A stretch of 64,000 nucleotides of DNA. Source: [Mycobacterium] zoologicum (GTDB lineage: Bacteria > Actinomycetota > Actinomycetes > Mycobacteriales > Mycobacteriaceae). This document shows, piece by piece, positions 30,578-37,810 of this stretch; within the stretch, counting starts at the first letter, position 1, and every line of letters begins with the position of its first letter. The stretch lies in assembly GCF_020172665.1 (NCBI RefSeq), contig NZ_CP083985.1, positions 4,260,825 through 4,324,824 of the forward strand. Reading direction: 5' to 3'. A program made the translations under genes and the position numbers. Under the pieces are notes generated by a model. That model was given only the letters and a program-made list of their open reading frames with translations. It made no database searches and was not told the DNA's origin.

Positions 30578-31318
30578 GTGACCGAGCCGGCCGGCCTGCG
30601 CCTGGAGATCCTCGTGGTGCTGGCGGTGACCTACGGGCTCAGCGCCCTGACCGCCGTACTGGAGCTGGCCGACGCGGTGCTGCGCGATCTGGCCACCCAA
30701 CGAATACCGCTGAACCCGCGCCGTTCCCACTTCGACGTCATCGATCTGGGCCTCAACGCCGCGTGGGCCATCCAGCTGATCGCGTGGGGCGGGTTGGCAC
30801 TGTATCTGTTGTGGCGCAGCGGATTACGCCCGGACGGCATCGGGCTGACCCGCCTGCCCCGACGCCCCGATCTGGCCGGTGGGCTGGGGCTGGCCGCGCT
30901 GATCGGCCTGCCCGGGCTGGGCTTGTATCTGCTGGCGCGCGCGGTGGGCCTCAACGCCGACGTCGTCCCCGCGGCGATCAACGACACCTGGTGGCGCGCC
31001 CCCATGCTGATCGTGATCGCGTTCGCCAACGGTTTCGCCGAGGAGACGATCGTCGTCGGCTACCTGCTGACCCGGCTGGCGCAGTTGGGGGTCTCACGAC
31101 GGGTCGCGCTGGCGTGCTCAGCACTGCTGCGCGGTTCCTACCATCTCTATCAGGGCTTCGGCGCCGGCCTGGGCAACATCGCGATGGGCCTGGTGTTCGG
31201 CTACGCCTGGCAGCGCAACGGCAGGCTGTGGCCGTTGATCCTCGCCCACGGCATCATCGACACGGTCGCGTTCGTCGGCTACGCGGTGTTCGCCGACAGG
31301 CTCGGCTGGCTGCGCTGA
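30578..31318 (+). CDS. CPBP-family intramembrane metalloprotease homolog
   Basis: A 246-aa polytopic membrane protein of the CPBP/CAAX-protease family with about six hydrophobic segments. The family glutamate pair is in GFAEETIVVGYLL near residue 152, a histidine motif in GSYHLYQG, and a third in LILAHGIID. The usual arginine of the EExxxR motif is not present (valine), a variation I believe also occurs in other actinobacterial members. It may share the iron-regulated transcript of the gene before it. GTG start at 30578. Function unknown. Confidence 0.82.
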   Translation: MTEPAGLRLEILVVLAVTYGLSALTAVLELADAVLRDLATQRIPLNPRRSHFDVIDLGLNAAWAIQLIAWGGLALYLLWRSGLRPDGIGLTRLPRRPDLAGGLGLAALIGLPGLGLYLLARAVGLNADVVPAAINDTWWRAPMLIVIAFANGFAEETIVVGYLLTRLAQLGVSRRVALACSALLRGSYHLYQGFGAGLGNIAMGLVFGYAWQRNGRLWPLILAHGIIDTVAFVGYAVFADRLGWLR

Positions 31319-31335
31319 CCGCAATTCCAGCCAGG

Positions 31336-31515
31336 TCAAGCCGAGACCAGTGCGTCCGTTCTCACGAAGCGATCGATGGACTCGTCTGAGTCGTTCATCT
31401 CCACACTGATAGTCATGTAGTCACCGCGAACACGAAGGACCGTGCCCTCGATAACGCGTGGTCCAAACTGGACGCGCACACGGTCTCCGGGGCGCGGCTG
31501 GCGTCGTTGGCTCAC
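31336..31515 (-). CDS. Small 59-aa protein, probable partner of the HEPN gene
   Basis: A 59-aa basic-then-acidic protein read from a GTG at 31515, preceded by a strong GGAGGGGAG ribosome site. It starts MSQRRQPRPGDRVRVQFGP and contains VIEGTVLRVRGDYMTISVEM, an alternating strand pattern like a small SH3/KOW-type barrel, then an acidic DSDESID stretch. It begins 16 bases after the HEPN stop on the same strand, so the two form an operon. Its strong ribosome site compared with the leaderless HEPN gene would favour excess of the small protein, as for an antitoxin. No family is recognised. Confidence 0.7.
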   Translation of the reverse strand: MSQRRQPRPGDRVRVQFGPRVIEGTVLRVRGDYMTISVEMNDSDESIDRFVRTDALVSA

Positions 31516-31531
31516 AGCCCTCTCCCCTCCT

Positions 31532-32161
31532 TCACCACGGCTTAGCTCCTGTCAAGTCCGACAAGTATGCACTCACAACCCTATCCATCGCCTCAGAAGC
31601 GCCGTTGAGCGAGCTACGCCATCGACGGAAGGTCGCCAGGGTCAGTCCGTGGTCCCGGTGGGAGCTTGTCAGCTTTTCCGTGTCGCTGTGCGCGATGCCA
31701 TTTCTGGCATCGCTCAGAGCCTTGAGGGTCTTCTCCCGTTTTGGAGCTTTCTTGGGATAGCGCTGTTTCAATTCGTCACCAAGGTGAATGCCCAGGGTGG
31801 CGAAGTCCGTAACCAGAGCACTGAAATCGGCATTTCCCTTATCCAGGCGACGGTCCTTGTCTGGTCTTCTGTTGGGCGAGATGGTGCGTTCCCTGACCAG
31901 TGCGTCCAGAACAACCGGGACGATTCTGCCGTTGCCAGGGACGGTCTGGAGGCTGTTGACGATGTGGATTGCCGCATCCTCGTGTAGGTCGCGGCAGAAT
32001 CCCTGGAATTCGGCAGCCAGTGCCACAAAGAGGGCGCGATTCAAATGCTTGGTGTCGTATTTGCGCCCACGCTTGCGTCCGGTGATCTTGCCGTGGATGG
32101 CGTCCAGGCTGTCGAGCGCCTGGGCGCGCTCGAACTGCCATCTCTCCAGCGCGTCGGACAC
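31532..32161 (-). CDS. HEPN-domain protein, possible RNase toxin
   Basis: A 209-aa protein with the HEPN-type Rx4-6H motif in SDARNGIAHSD near residue 155 and helical flanks, plus a conserved-looking ALAAEFQGFCRDLH segment near residue 50. HEPN proteins are commonly ribonucleases in toxin-antitoxin and abortive-infection systems; that role here is inferred. The coding sequence is visibly less GC-rich than its neighbours, and the gene has no counterpart that I recall in this interval of M. tuberculosis, so recent acquisition is likely. The GTG start seems leaderless. A 59-aa gene follows on the same strand. Confidence 0.75.
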   Translation of the reverse strand: MSDALERWQFERAQALDSLDAIHGKITGRKRGRKYDTKHLNRALFVALAAEFQGFCRDLHEDAAIHIVNSLQTVPGNGRIVPVVLDALVRERTISPNRRPDKDRRLDKGNADFSALVTDFATLGIHLGDELKQRYPKKAPKREKTLKALSDARNGIAHSDTEKLTSSHRDHGLTLATFRRWRSSLNGASEAMDRVVSAYLSDLTGAKPW

Positions 32162-32167
32162 GGAAAA

Positions 32168-32173
32168 ACCGTA
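32168..32173 (-). promoter_or_regulatory. Probable -10 element for leaderless HEPN transcript
   Basis: On the minus strand TACGGT (TANNNT) is followed by six bases and then the GTG start at 32161, with no purine-rich ribosome site. This is the standard spacing for a mycobacterial leaderless start. Confidence 0.45.
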
Positions 32174-32211
32174 GCTGCGGCCACCGACATCGCAGAGCTT
32201 GACGCGCGCTG

Positions 32212-32487
32212 CTAGCCGCCCCCGACCGGCGTCACGGTGACGGTGATGGTGGTGTACATCGGGGTGTAGACCCAGGCCTGCACCAGCCCGGTCAGGTCCG
32301 GAGCGAACAGGCTCGGGGACGCCGGCGCCCCGCCGGCCAGCACGCCGTCCCAGGTCGCCGGATCGAAGAACGCCTCCCAGGACGCGACCTCAAGGCCGTC
32401 GGCGGATGCGGTCGGCGCCGTGGTCAGCGGGATCAGCCCGAACGCCAGACACGCGCCCACCGCCGTGCACACCTTGCGTGAAGTCAT
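32212..32487 (-). CDS. Small exported protein with PGRS-type leader
   Basis: A 91-aa protein. A signal peptide (CTAVGACLAFGLIPLTTAPTASA type) is followed by a mature part of about 60 residues rich in aromatic and small residues (WEAFFDPATWDG) and ending in PVGGG. The leader resembles that of the 944-aa PGRS protein at 45138-47972: both have an (A)TxVGAxLAFGxxPL core, an alanine-rich cleavage site, and an acidic FDP-containing start of the mature chain. This suggests a family of PE-less exported proteins with and without the glycine repeat. GAGG lies ten bases before the ATG. Divergent from the LCP gene. Confidence 0.68.
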   Translation of the reverse strand: MTSRKVCTAVGACLAFGLIPLTTAPTASADGLEVASWEAFFDPATWDGVLAGGAPASPSLFAPDLTGLVQAWVYTPMYTTITVTVTPVGGG

Positions 32488-32542
32488 CTGGAGGTAGACC
32501 TCTTTCCGCAATCCGTGGACGGGCAATGCGTAGATTGGCGAG

Positions 32543-33742
32543 GTGAACGGCGACATCGGGCCCGGTGGGCCCCCGAGGCGGTGGGATCCGGGGGATCGGG
32601 GCCAGCAGCCGCCGCGGGAACCGCCGCCGATGCTGCATCGCCCCCACCCGTCGGCCCCGCGGTACCGGCCACCGCCACCGCCACCGCCGTACCGGCCGCC
32701 ACCGCCGCGGTACCAGCCGCCGCCCGCCCCCGCGAGGCCGGTGGCCGTCTATCGGCAGCCCCCGCCACCGCGCCGCCGGCGTTCCTGGCCGCGCCGCCTC
32801 GCAGTAGGCGTACTGCTGGTGACGCTGCTGGGCGCGGCCGGCCTGCTCGGCACGACTGTCTGGCTCGACACCGCCGTGCAACGGGCTGTGGTGTTCGCCG
32901 GTTACCCCGACCGTCCACCGGCCGAGCGCGGGACGACGTGGCTGCTGGTGGGATCCGACAGTCGCGCCGGCCTGACCGCCGCCCAGGAGCGTGCGCTGAG
33001 CACCGGCGAGGACGGCGGCAACAGCCGCACCGACACCCTGCTGCTGGTGCACCTGCCCGAGCTGGGTTCGCCCGCGCCGGCGACCGTGGTGTCCCTCCCG
33101 CGGGACTCCTATGTGTCCATCCCCGGCTACGGCGAGGACAAGATCAACGCCGCGTTCGTCCGCGGCGGGGCACCGCTGCTGACCCGGACCGTGGAGCAGG
33201 CCACCGGCCTGCGGCTGGACCACTACGCCGAGGTGGGCTTCGACGGGTTCGCCGCGCTGGTGGACGCGCTCGGCGGGGTGCGGCTGTGCCCCGACGATCC
33301 GATCGACGACCCGCTGGCGGGAGTGAACCTGCCGGCGGGGTGCCAGAAGCTGGCCGGACCGGCGGCCCTGGGCTATGTGCGCAGCCGGGCCACCCCGCGG
33401 GCCGACCTGGACCGGATGGACCACCAGCGACTGTTCCTGGCCGCGCTACTGGATCGCATCACCAGCCCGCAGGTCTGGCTCAACCCGCTGCGCTGGTACA
33501 CCGTGCCGCGCGCCGCCGCACACGCGGTGACGGTGGACGCCTCCACGCGAGTCTGGGACCTGGCCGCGCTGGGCTGGGGCCTGGGCGGGCACACCGCGAC
33601 GCTGACGGTCCCGATCGGCGAGTTCGCCGACACCGACGTCGGGGAGGCGGTGATCTGGGATCACGAGGCGGCCGCAGCCCTATTCGACGCATTGCGCCGC
33701 GACCAGCCGCCCCCGACAGGAACCGACTCGCACGCCAATTGA
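32543..33742 (+). CDS. LytR-CpsA-Psr (LCP) family cell-wall ligase
   Basis: A 399-aa LCP protein. A cytoplasmic proline-rich N-terminus (residues 1-75, PPP runs) is followed by one transmembrane helix near residues 85-105 and then the extracytoplasmic LCP domain from about residue 130. Conserved segments include LLVGSDSRAG, NSRTDTLLLVHL, VVSLPRDSYVSIPG and RMDHQRLF, with the arginine/aspartate residues used for polyprenyl-phosphate binding. LCP enzymes attach arabinogalactan to peptidoglycan. The gene lies in the position of Rv3840, which I recall as a shorter LCP-domain protein, so the full-length form here is notable. GTG start. Confidence 0.88.
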   Translation: MNGDIGPGGPPRRWDPGDRGQQPPREPPPMLHRPHPSAPRYRPPPPPPPYRPPPPRYQPPPAPARPVAVYRQPPPPRRRRSWPRRLAVGVLLVTLLGAAGLLGTTVWLDTAVQRAVVFAGYPDRPPAERGTTWLLVGSDSRAGLTAAQERALSTGEDGGNSRTDTLLLVHLPELGSPAPATVVSLPRDSYVSIPGYGEDKINAAFVRGGAPLLTRTVEQATGLRLDHYAEVGFDGFAALVDALGGVRLCPDDPIDDPLAGVNLPAGCQKLAGPAALGYVRSRATPRADLDRMDHQRLFLAALLDRITSPQVWLNPLRWYTVPRAAAHAVTVDASTRVWDLAALGWGLGGHTATLTVPIGEFADTDVGEAVIWDHEAAAALFDALRRDQPPPTGTDSHAN

Positions 33743-33786
33743 ATTCCGACTAATTCACGCGAAAACCCTTTAAGCCTATCCTATCT

Positions 33787-33813
33787 TTACTTAGGCAACG
33801 CTGCCCTGAGTAA
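33787..33813. promoter_or_regulatory. Possible IdeR-binding dyad upstream of bfrB
   Basis: TTACTTAGGC at 33787-33796 and GCCCTGAGTAA at 33803-33813 form an imperfect inverted repeat containing the TTAGGC half-site. A further TTTAAGCCTATCCTAT at 33769 also resembles an iron-box half. The individual matches to the 19-base IdeR consensus are weak (about 10-11 of 19), but IdeR is known to activate bfrB in M. tuberculosis from several degenerate boxes. Confidence 0.4.
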
Positions 33814-33856
33814 GCCTCGCCTTGGATGCACACCCGGTCTGACCAGGGGTAGTGTC

Positions 33857-34402
33857 GTGACCATGAGCGAGAACGACAACCACACTTCGAAATTCCACGC
33901 ACTGCTTCAAGAGCAGATCTACCACGAATTCACCGCGGCGCAACAATACGTCGCGGTAGCCGTTTATTTCGACGGCAGTGATTTACCACAATTGGCGAAG
34001 TTCTTTTACGGCCAGGCCGTCGAGGAACGCAGCCACGCGATGATGATGGTGCAGTACCTGCTCGACCGCGACGTCGCCGTCGAGATCCCCGGCACCGACG
34101 CCGTCCGCAACCGCTTCGACGCCCCGCGCGACGCGCTGGTGTTGATGCTCGACCAGGAGAACACCGTCACCGACCAGGTCAGCCGGCTGGCCGGTGCCGC
34201 CCGAGACGAAGGCGACTACCTGGGCGAACAGTTCATGGGCTGGTTCCTGCGCGAGCAGGTCGAGGAGGTGTCCATGATGACCCGCCTGCTGCGGGTCGCC
34301 GACCGCGCCGGCCACAACATGTTCGAGCTGGAGAACTTCATCGCCCGCGAGGTCGGCACCCCGTCGCCGGAGGCCGGCGCGCCCCGGATCGCCGGCGGGT
34401 AA
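33857..34402 (+). CDS. bfrB: Ferritin BfrB (iron storage)
   Basis: A 181-aa non-heme ferritin, the length of Rv3841. The four-helix ferritin core is evident. Ferroxidase-centre residues are in EFTAAQQYVAVAVYFD near residue 22 and EERSHAMMMVQYL near residue 58, with further metal ligands at DQENTVTDQ and EQFMGWFLREQVEE. The C-terminal helix DRAGHNMFELENFIAREV is typical for the family. A GTG at 33857 with AGGGG seven bases upstream is preferred; the ATG two codons later is the alternative. Stores iron and limits Fenton chemistry; likely induced by iron-loaded IdeR. Confidence 0.95.
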   Translation: MTMSENDNHTSKFHALLQEQIYHEFTAAQQYVAVAVYFDGSDLPQLAKFFYGQAVEERSHAMMMVQYLLDRDVAVEIPGTDAVRNRFDAPRDALVLMLDQENTVTDQVSRLAGAARDEGDYLGEQFMGWFLREQVEEVSMMTRLLRVADRAGHNMFELENFIAREVGTPSPEAGAPRIAGG

Positions 34403-34415
34403 CCGGCCACCCGAA

Positions 34416-35228
34416 TCAGCCCGCCCGCAACCTCGCCTTGGTTCGGGCGGGCTGATTCGTCGCGATCCAGGCGACGCCGACGTCCCGGCAGAAGTCGACG
34501 TCCTCCGCCCGATCGACGGTCCAGCAGTACAGCGCCCGACCGCGGGCGGCGGCGTGGTCCACCAGCTCCGGATGCTCCCGCAGTGTCTCGATCGACGGGC
34601 CTATCGCGGTTGCCCCGACCGTGGTCGCCGCGCTGCCGCCGAGGTACTGGGCCGCCGAGCCGAGCAGCACCGTCGGCATCAGTGGCGCGGCCCGGCGGAT
34701 CCGCCATACCGCGGCCGCCGAGAACGACATCACCACCGCGCGTGACCGGCTCGCCGAGGCCGGTGCGGCGATCCCGTACCGCGCCAGCAGGGCCAAAACC
34801 TTGCGCTCGACCTGCGCGCCGTAGCGCACCGGATGCTTGGTCTCGATGAAGATCTTCACCGGCCGGTGCCAGTCCAGCACCAGTTCCACCAGCGCATCGA
34901 GCGTGAGAAGTCCGGTTTTCCCGTTCTTCTCCGGGCTGGTGGATCCGGCCTGCCCGCCCGGGTGCCAGCCGCCGTAGTCCAGGGTCTGCAGCTGAGACAG
35001 CGTCATCTCACTGACCACCCCGACGCCGCTGGACGTCCGGTCCACCCGCCGATCGTGCACACAGACCAGGTGCCCGTCGCTGGTCAGCCGCACATCGCAC
35101 TCGACGCCGTCGGCCCCCTCCGACAGGGCCAGGTCGTAGGCGGCCAGGGTGTGTTCCGGGCGGTCAGCTGAGGCGCCACGATGCGCGACGACGAACGGGT
35201 GTTCTGTCACCACATCGCCGGGCGCCAT
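34416..35228 (-). CDS. glpQ1: Glycerophosphodiester phosphodiesterase GlpQ1
   Basis: Cleaves glycerophosphodiesters to glycerol-3-phosphate and alcohol. The 270-aa protein has the TIM-barrel signature at the N-terminus: VAHRGASADRPEHTLAAYDLAL with the catalytic histidine and arginine, ECDVRLTSDGHLVCVHD with metal ligands and the second histidine, and IETKHPVRYG. The end SWIATNQPARTK-type segment fits the family. Its ATG at 35228 follows the stop of the upstream zinc-ribbon gene by 4 bases. There is no signal peptide, so it probably acts in the cytoplasm. Confidence 0.92.
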   Translation of the reverse strand: MAPGDVVTEHPFVVAHRGASADRPEHTLAAYDLALSEGADGVECDVRLTSDGHLVCVHDRRVDRTSSGVGVVSEMTLSQLQTLDYGGWHPGGQAGSTSPEKNGKTGLLTLDALVELVLDWHRPVKIFIETKHPVRYGAQVERKVLALLARYGIAAPASASRSRAVVMSFSAAAVWRIRRAAPLMPTVLLGSAAQYLGGSAATTVGATAIGPSIETLREHPELVDHAAARGRALYCWTVDRAEDVDFCRDVGVAWIATNQPARTKARLRAG

Positions 35229-35232
35229 GGAC

Positions 35233-36300
35233 TTATGCTGCCGGTCCCCGCCCGTCGGACTCAAGAACCGCGACCGCTGGCGCGCCGGTTCCCGTCCCCG
35301 AAGGCCGCCCGGCCGGCACCGAAGGCCGCCCGGCCGGCACCTGGGCCCGGTCGTCGGCGACCACCCAGTGGTGGGTGGGCCGGCCCATCGACCGCTGCTC
35401 GAAGCCCTCGACCACCCGCGCCGCGGTCAGCACCGCGACCAGGCCCAGCAGATAGGCGACGATCGTCGCCACCACGTTGTTGGCGATGCCCTGAGCGTCG
35501 TCGGTCCAACTGGTGGCGGTGGCGAACACCGCGACGGCAGTACTGGCCGCCCACACCAGCCACCACACCACGATGGGCTTGCGCAGCGCGGCCAGACGCT
35601 TCTCGCGTCCGGCCAACTCGAGGACGTAGACCGGCGCCCAGGCCACGTTGACCAGCGGCACCAGGCACCCGGCGCGCAACGCCCAGTCCGGACGCGACTC
35701 GGGCAGGTTCAACTTGGCGAACGCCGCGGCTCGGCGCGCCCGCAGCCAACGGGTCAGCACCACCGCGCACCAGATCACCGCGGCGATGGCAGCCAGGCCG
35801 GCCAGCCGCCCCAGCCACACCGCGGCGCCGGCGACCAGCGGATGCAGCAGCCGGGTGCGATTGATGATCATCAGCAGATAGATCAAGGTGTGCACCACCG
35901 CGGCGATGCCCAGCGCTGCGATCGCCGCGCCGATGGCCTTCTCCAAAAGCTGCGGCGACGGCGCCGCACTCTCCGAAGTCTTGCGCTGCGCCACAGTAGG
36001 ATTCGGCGCACCCATCAGAGTCCAGCGCGGCATCACCGCATACCGCGGGGTGGGCCCGAGCGGGCGCCGCGGGCGATCCTGCGGAGGCTGCGGGCCGGGG
36101 CGCACCGCGATCCAGCGATAGGCCGTGCGGGGCCGCACACCCCCGGGAGCAGCAGACGGCCCGGGGGACGGCCGCGACAGCTGGGCTTCCTGGGCGGGCG
36201 TCAACGGCGCCCACAGCGCACCGTTGCAGTTGGGGCACCACTCCCGCCGCTGGTCACGCACGTTCCAGCGCATACCGCAGCGGGAGCACACCTGAATCAC
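35233..36300 (-). CDS. Zinc-ribbon plus DUF4328-type membrane protein (Rv3843c-like)
   Basis: A 355-aa protein. The N-terminus has a zinc ribbon (VCSRCGMRWN, then WCPNCNGALW), followed by a proline-rich linker (residues 40-110) and a membrane domain with about six helices (DUF4328 type). The GTG at 36300 starts just before the ribbon; an upstream in-frame ATG adds only low-complexity sequence. Four bases separate its stop from glpQ1, so it probably heads that operon. A cluster of DnaA-box-like 9-mers lies about 85 bases upstream of its start. Function unknown. Confidence 0.82.
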   Translation of the reverse strand: MIQVCSRCGMRWNVRDQRREWCPNCNGALWAPLTPAQEAQLSRPSPGPSAAPGGVRPRTAYRWIAVRPGPQPPQDRPRRPLGPTPRYAVMPRWTLMGAPNPTVAQRKTSESAAPSPQLLEKAIGAAIAALGIAAVVHTLIYLLMIINRTRLLHPLVAGAAVWLGRLAGLAAIAAVIWCAVVLTRWLRARRAAAFAKLNLPESRPDWALRAGCLVPLVNVAWAPVYVLELAGREKRLAALRKPIVVWWLVWAASTAVAVFATATSWTDDAQGIANNVVATIVAYLLGLVAVLTAARVVEGFEQRSMGRPTHHWVVADDRAQVPAGRPSVPAGRPSGTGTGAPAVAVLESDGRGPAA

Positions 36301-36384
36301 GGCACCAGCGTAGCGAGACGCCGGCGAATGGGGCGCGAGACACATCTCCCGGCCCGCCAAGGACCCCGGTCAGCAACCACCGGG

Positions 36385-36485
36385 CTATCCACAGTTTCCA
36401 CAGGTTTATCCACACACGACGCGGTCGATGATCCGGTCGGTGAAGTGCCCTTTTGCGCGCAGGTTCATACACCCGCTGTGGATGA
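36385..36485. promoter_or_regulatory. Cluster of four DnaA-box-like 9-mers
   Basis: CTATCCACA (36385-36393), GTTTCCACA (36394-36402) and TTATCCACA (36406-36414) lie head to tail on the plus strand, and TCATCCACA (36477-36485) lies on the minus strand. TTATCCACA is the perfect DnaA-box consensus, and the others differ at one or two positions. This could be a DnaA titration or regulatory site; replication origin activity is unlikely because dnaA/dnaN are absent. Confidence 0.55.
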
Positions 36486-36611
36486 CGCGCCGTCAACGAC
36501 ACGCGTCGACTAACAGCCCCGGGCGAAATCGCTTGATCCGCTAAGCAGCTGCATCACCGCAGGCCAACCGGGTATTACTGATCGAGTTTTTCCACTCGCA
36601 CGCCCAGGCGC

Positions 36612-36662
36612 TATGATCGTCGTCACAGATCGGTTGTGATGCGCCTCACGGGGGTGGGCGCA
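36612..36662 (+). promoter_or_regulatory. Promoter-like element and leader stem-loop before the 38-aa peptide
   Basis: TATGAT at 36612 is a good -10 element on the plus strand. Downstream, TGCGCC (36640-36645) and GGCGCA (36657-36662) form a 6-bp stem around an 11-base loop. The structure would be in the 5' leader of a transcript reading through the small ORF at 36703. The role is inferred. Confidence 0.35.
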
Positions 36663-36702
36663 CGGTGAGTTTGGGGGCACGCGAGATGGTCGGGACGGCG
36701 CA

Positions 36703-36819
36703 ATGACGGCACACCCGGGATCGGCGACTTTTAAGCGCGGCTACCTGCTGGCATCGCTGCGTGCCGGCTTGGTCGCCCTGATACTGCTGACCATCCTGCT
36801 CGCGCTCGTCCTGACCTGA
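36703..36819 (+). CDS. Possible 38-aa single-pass membrane peptide
   Basis: The frame from ATG 36703 to TGA 36819 encodes 38 residues: a short basic/polar head (MTAHPGSATFKRGY) followed by one long hydrophobic helix (ALILLTILLALVL type) and a very short tail. This is the form of a small membrane protein or type I toxin-like peptide. Start evidence is weak (no clear Shine-Dalgarno, though GGGACGG lies a few bases upstream). It lies upstream of sodA on the same strand. Function unknown. Confidence 0.4.
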   Translation: MTAHPGSATFKRGYLLASLRAGLVALILLTILLALVLT

Positions 36820-37013
36820 TCACTGCCGTCCCGTCATCGCCGCACGCCGGCAGGCCCTCCTTGCGGTACTCCCTGCGGTGGAGCAATGTGGATCGAGGTG
36901 CCTCCACCACCGCGCGCGCGCCGAAGGTGGGGTGCCGTAAGCGCGTCAACGCAAGTCGACAATGATCAACGGTGATCGACACCGGATCAGGACTGATCGA
37001 AGGAAGGAACCCC

Positions 37014-37634
37014 GTGGCCGACTACACCTTGCCCGACTTGGACTGGGATTACGGAGCCCTTGAGCCGCACATCTCGGGCCAGATCAACGAAATTCACCAC
37101 AGCAAGCACCACGCCGCCTACGTCGCCGGCGTCAACGGCGCCGTGGCCAAACTCGAAGAGGCGCGGGCCAACGACGACCACGCCGCGATCTTCCTCAACG
37201 AGAAGAATCTGGCGTTCCACCTCGGTGGACACGTCAACCACTCGATCTGGTGGAAGAACCTGTCCCCCAACGGCGGTGACAAGCCCACCGGCGAGCTGGC
37301 CGCAGCCATCGACGACGCGTTCGGGTCATTCGACAAGTTCCGCGCCCAGTTCACCGCGGCAGCCAACGGCCTGCAGGGCTCGGGCTGGGCGGTGCTCGGC
37401 TACGACACCCTGGGCGGCAAGCTGTTGACCTTCCAGCTGTATGACCAGCAGGCCAACGTGCCGCTGGGCATCATCCCGCTGCTGCAGGTCGACATGTGGG
37501 AGCACGCGTTCTACCTGCAGTACAAGAACGTCAAGGCGGACTACGTCAAGGCGTTCTGGAACGTCGTCAACTGGGCAGACGTGCAGTCGCGGTTCGCTGC
37601 GGCCACCTCGAAGACCTCCGGGCTGATCTTCTAG
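37014..37634 (+). CDS. sodA: Superoxide dismutase (Fe/Mn family)
   Basis: A 206-aa Fe/Mn superoxide dismutase (207 in M. tuberculosis). Metal ligands are in [12 protein letters not shown] (His near 27), [10 protein letters not shown] (His near 75), and DMWEHAFYL (Asp near 159, His near 163). The GTG at 37014 follows a strong AAGGAAGG ribosome site. No signal peptide, yet the M. tuberculosis protein is abundant outside the cell. A strong stem-loop directly after the stop should end the transcript. Confidence 0.97.
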   Translation: MADYTLPDLDWDYGALEPHISGQINEIHHSKHHAAYVAGVNGAVAKLEEARANDDHAAIFLNEKNLAFHLGGHVNHSIWWKNLSPNGGDKPTGELAAAIDDAFGSFDKFRAQFTAAANGLQGSGWAVLGYDTLGGKLLTFQLYDQQANVPLGIIPLLQVDMWEHAFYLQYKNVKADYVKAFWNVVNWADVQSRFAAATSKTSGLIF

Positions 37635-37644
37635 GCCCGCAGTC

Positions 37645-37693
37645 ACACCGGAGCGGGGCGCGGCGCCATGGGCGCGGCGCCCCGCTTCGGTGT
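37645..37693 (+). terminator. Strong stem-loop terminator after sodA
   Basis: Arms of 23 bases at 37645-37667 and 37671-37693 are complementary at all but two positions (starting ACACCGGAGCGGGGCG), with a 3-base loop. It begins 10 bases after the sodA stop and lacks a T-run. Confidence 0.8.
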
Positions 37694-37810
37694 TGTACGG
37701 CGGGTTTTCCTCACCGATTCGTTACCCGGCGCGTCGTCGTGTCTGCTTGCACCCGTGCGCCGGTTGCGCGCATGCTGCTCGGCAACCCACCCACCGAAGG
37801 AGGGTTCTCG

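Larger units (their letters stand above)
36301..37013. other. Intergenic region of 0.7 kb between the zinc-ribbon gene and sodA
   Basis: This is one of the longest gene-poor stretches in the window. It contains the DnaA-box cluster (36385-36485), a stem-loop with a -10-like TATGAT upstream (36612-36662), and a 38-codon membrane-peptide frame (36703-36819). The last 70 bases hold the sodA leader with its AAGGAAGG ribosome site. I see no other coding potential. Confidence 0.6.

Noticed and set aside
31345..31907. Repeated 13-mer GACCAGTGCGTCC at 31345 and 31895
   Set aside because: Both copies encode the same short DALV-type stretch in the HEPN protein and the 59-aa protein; too short to support duplication or an attachment site.
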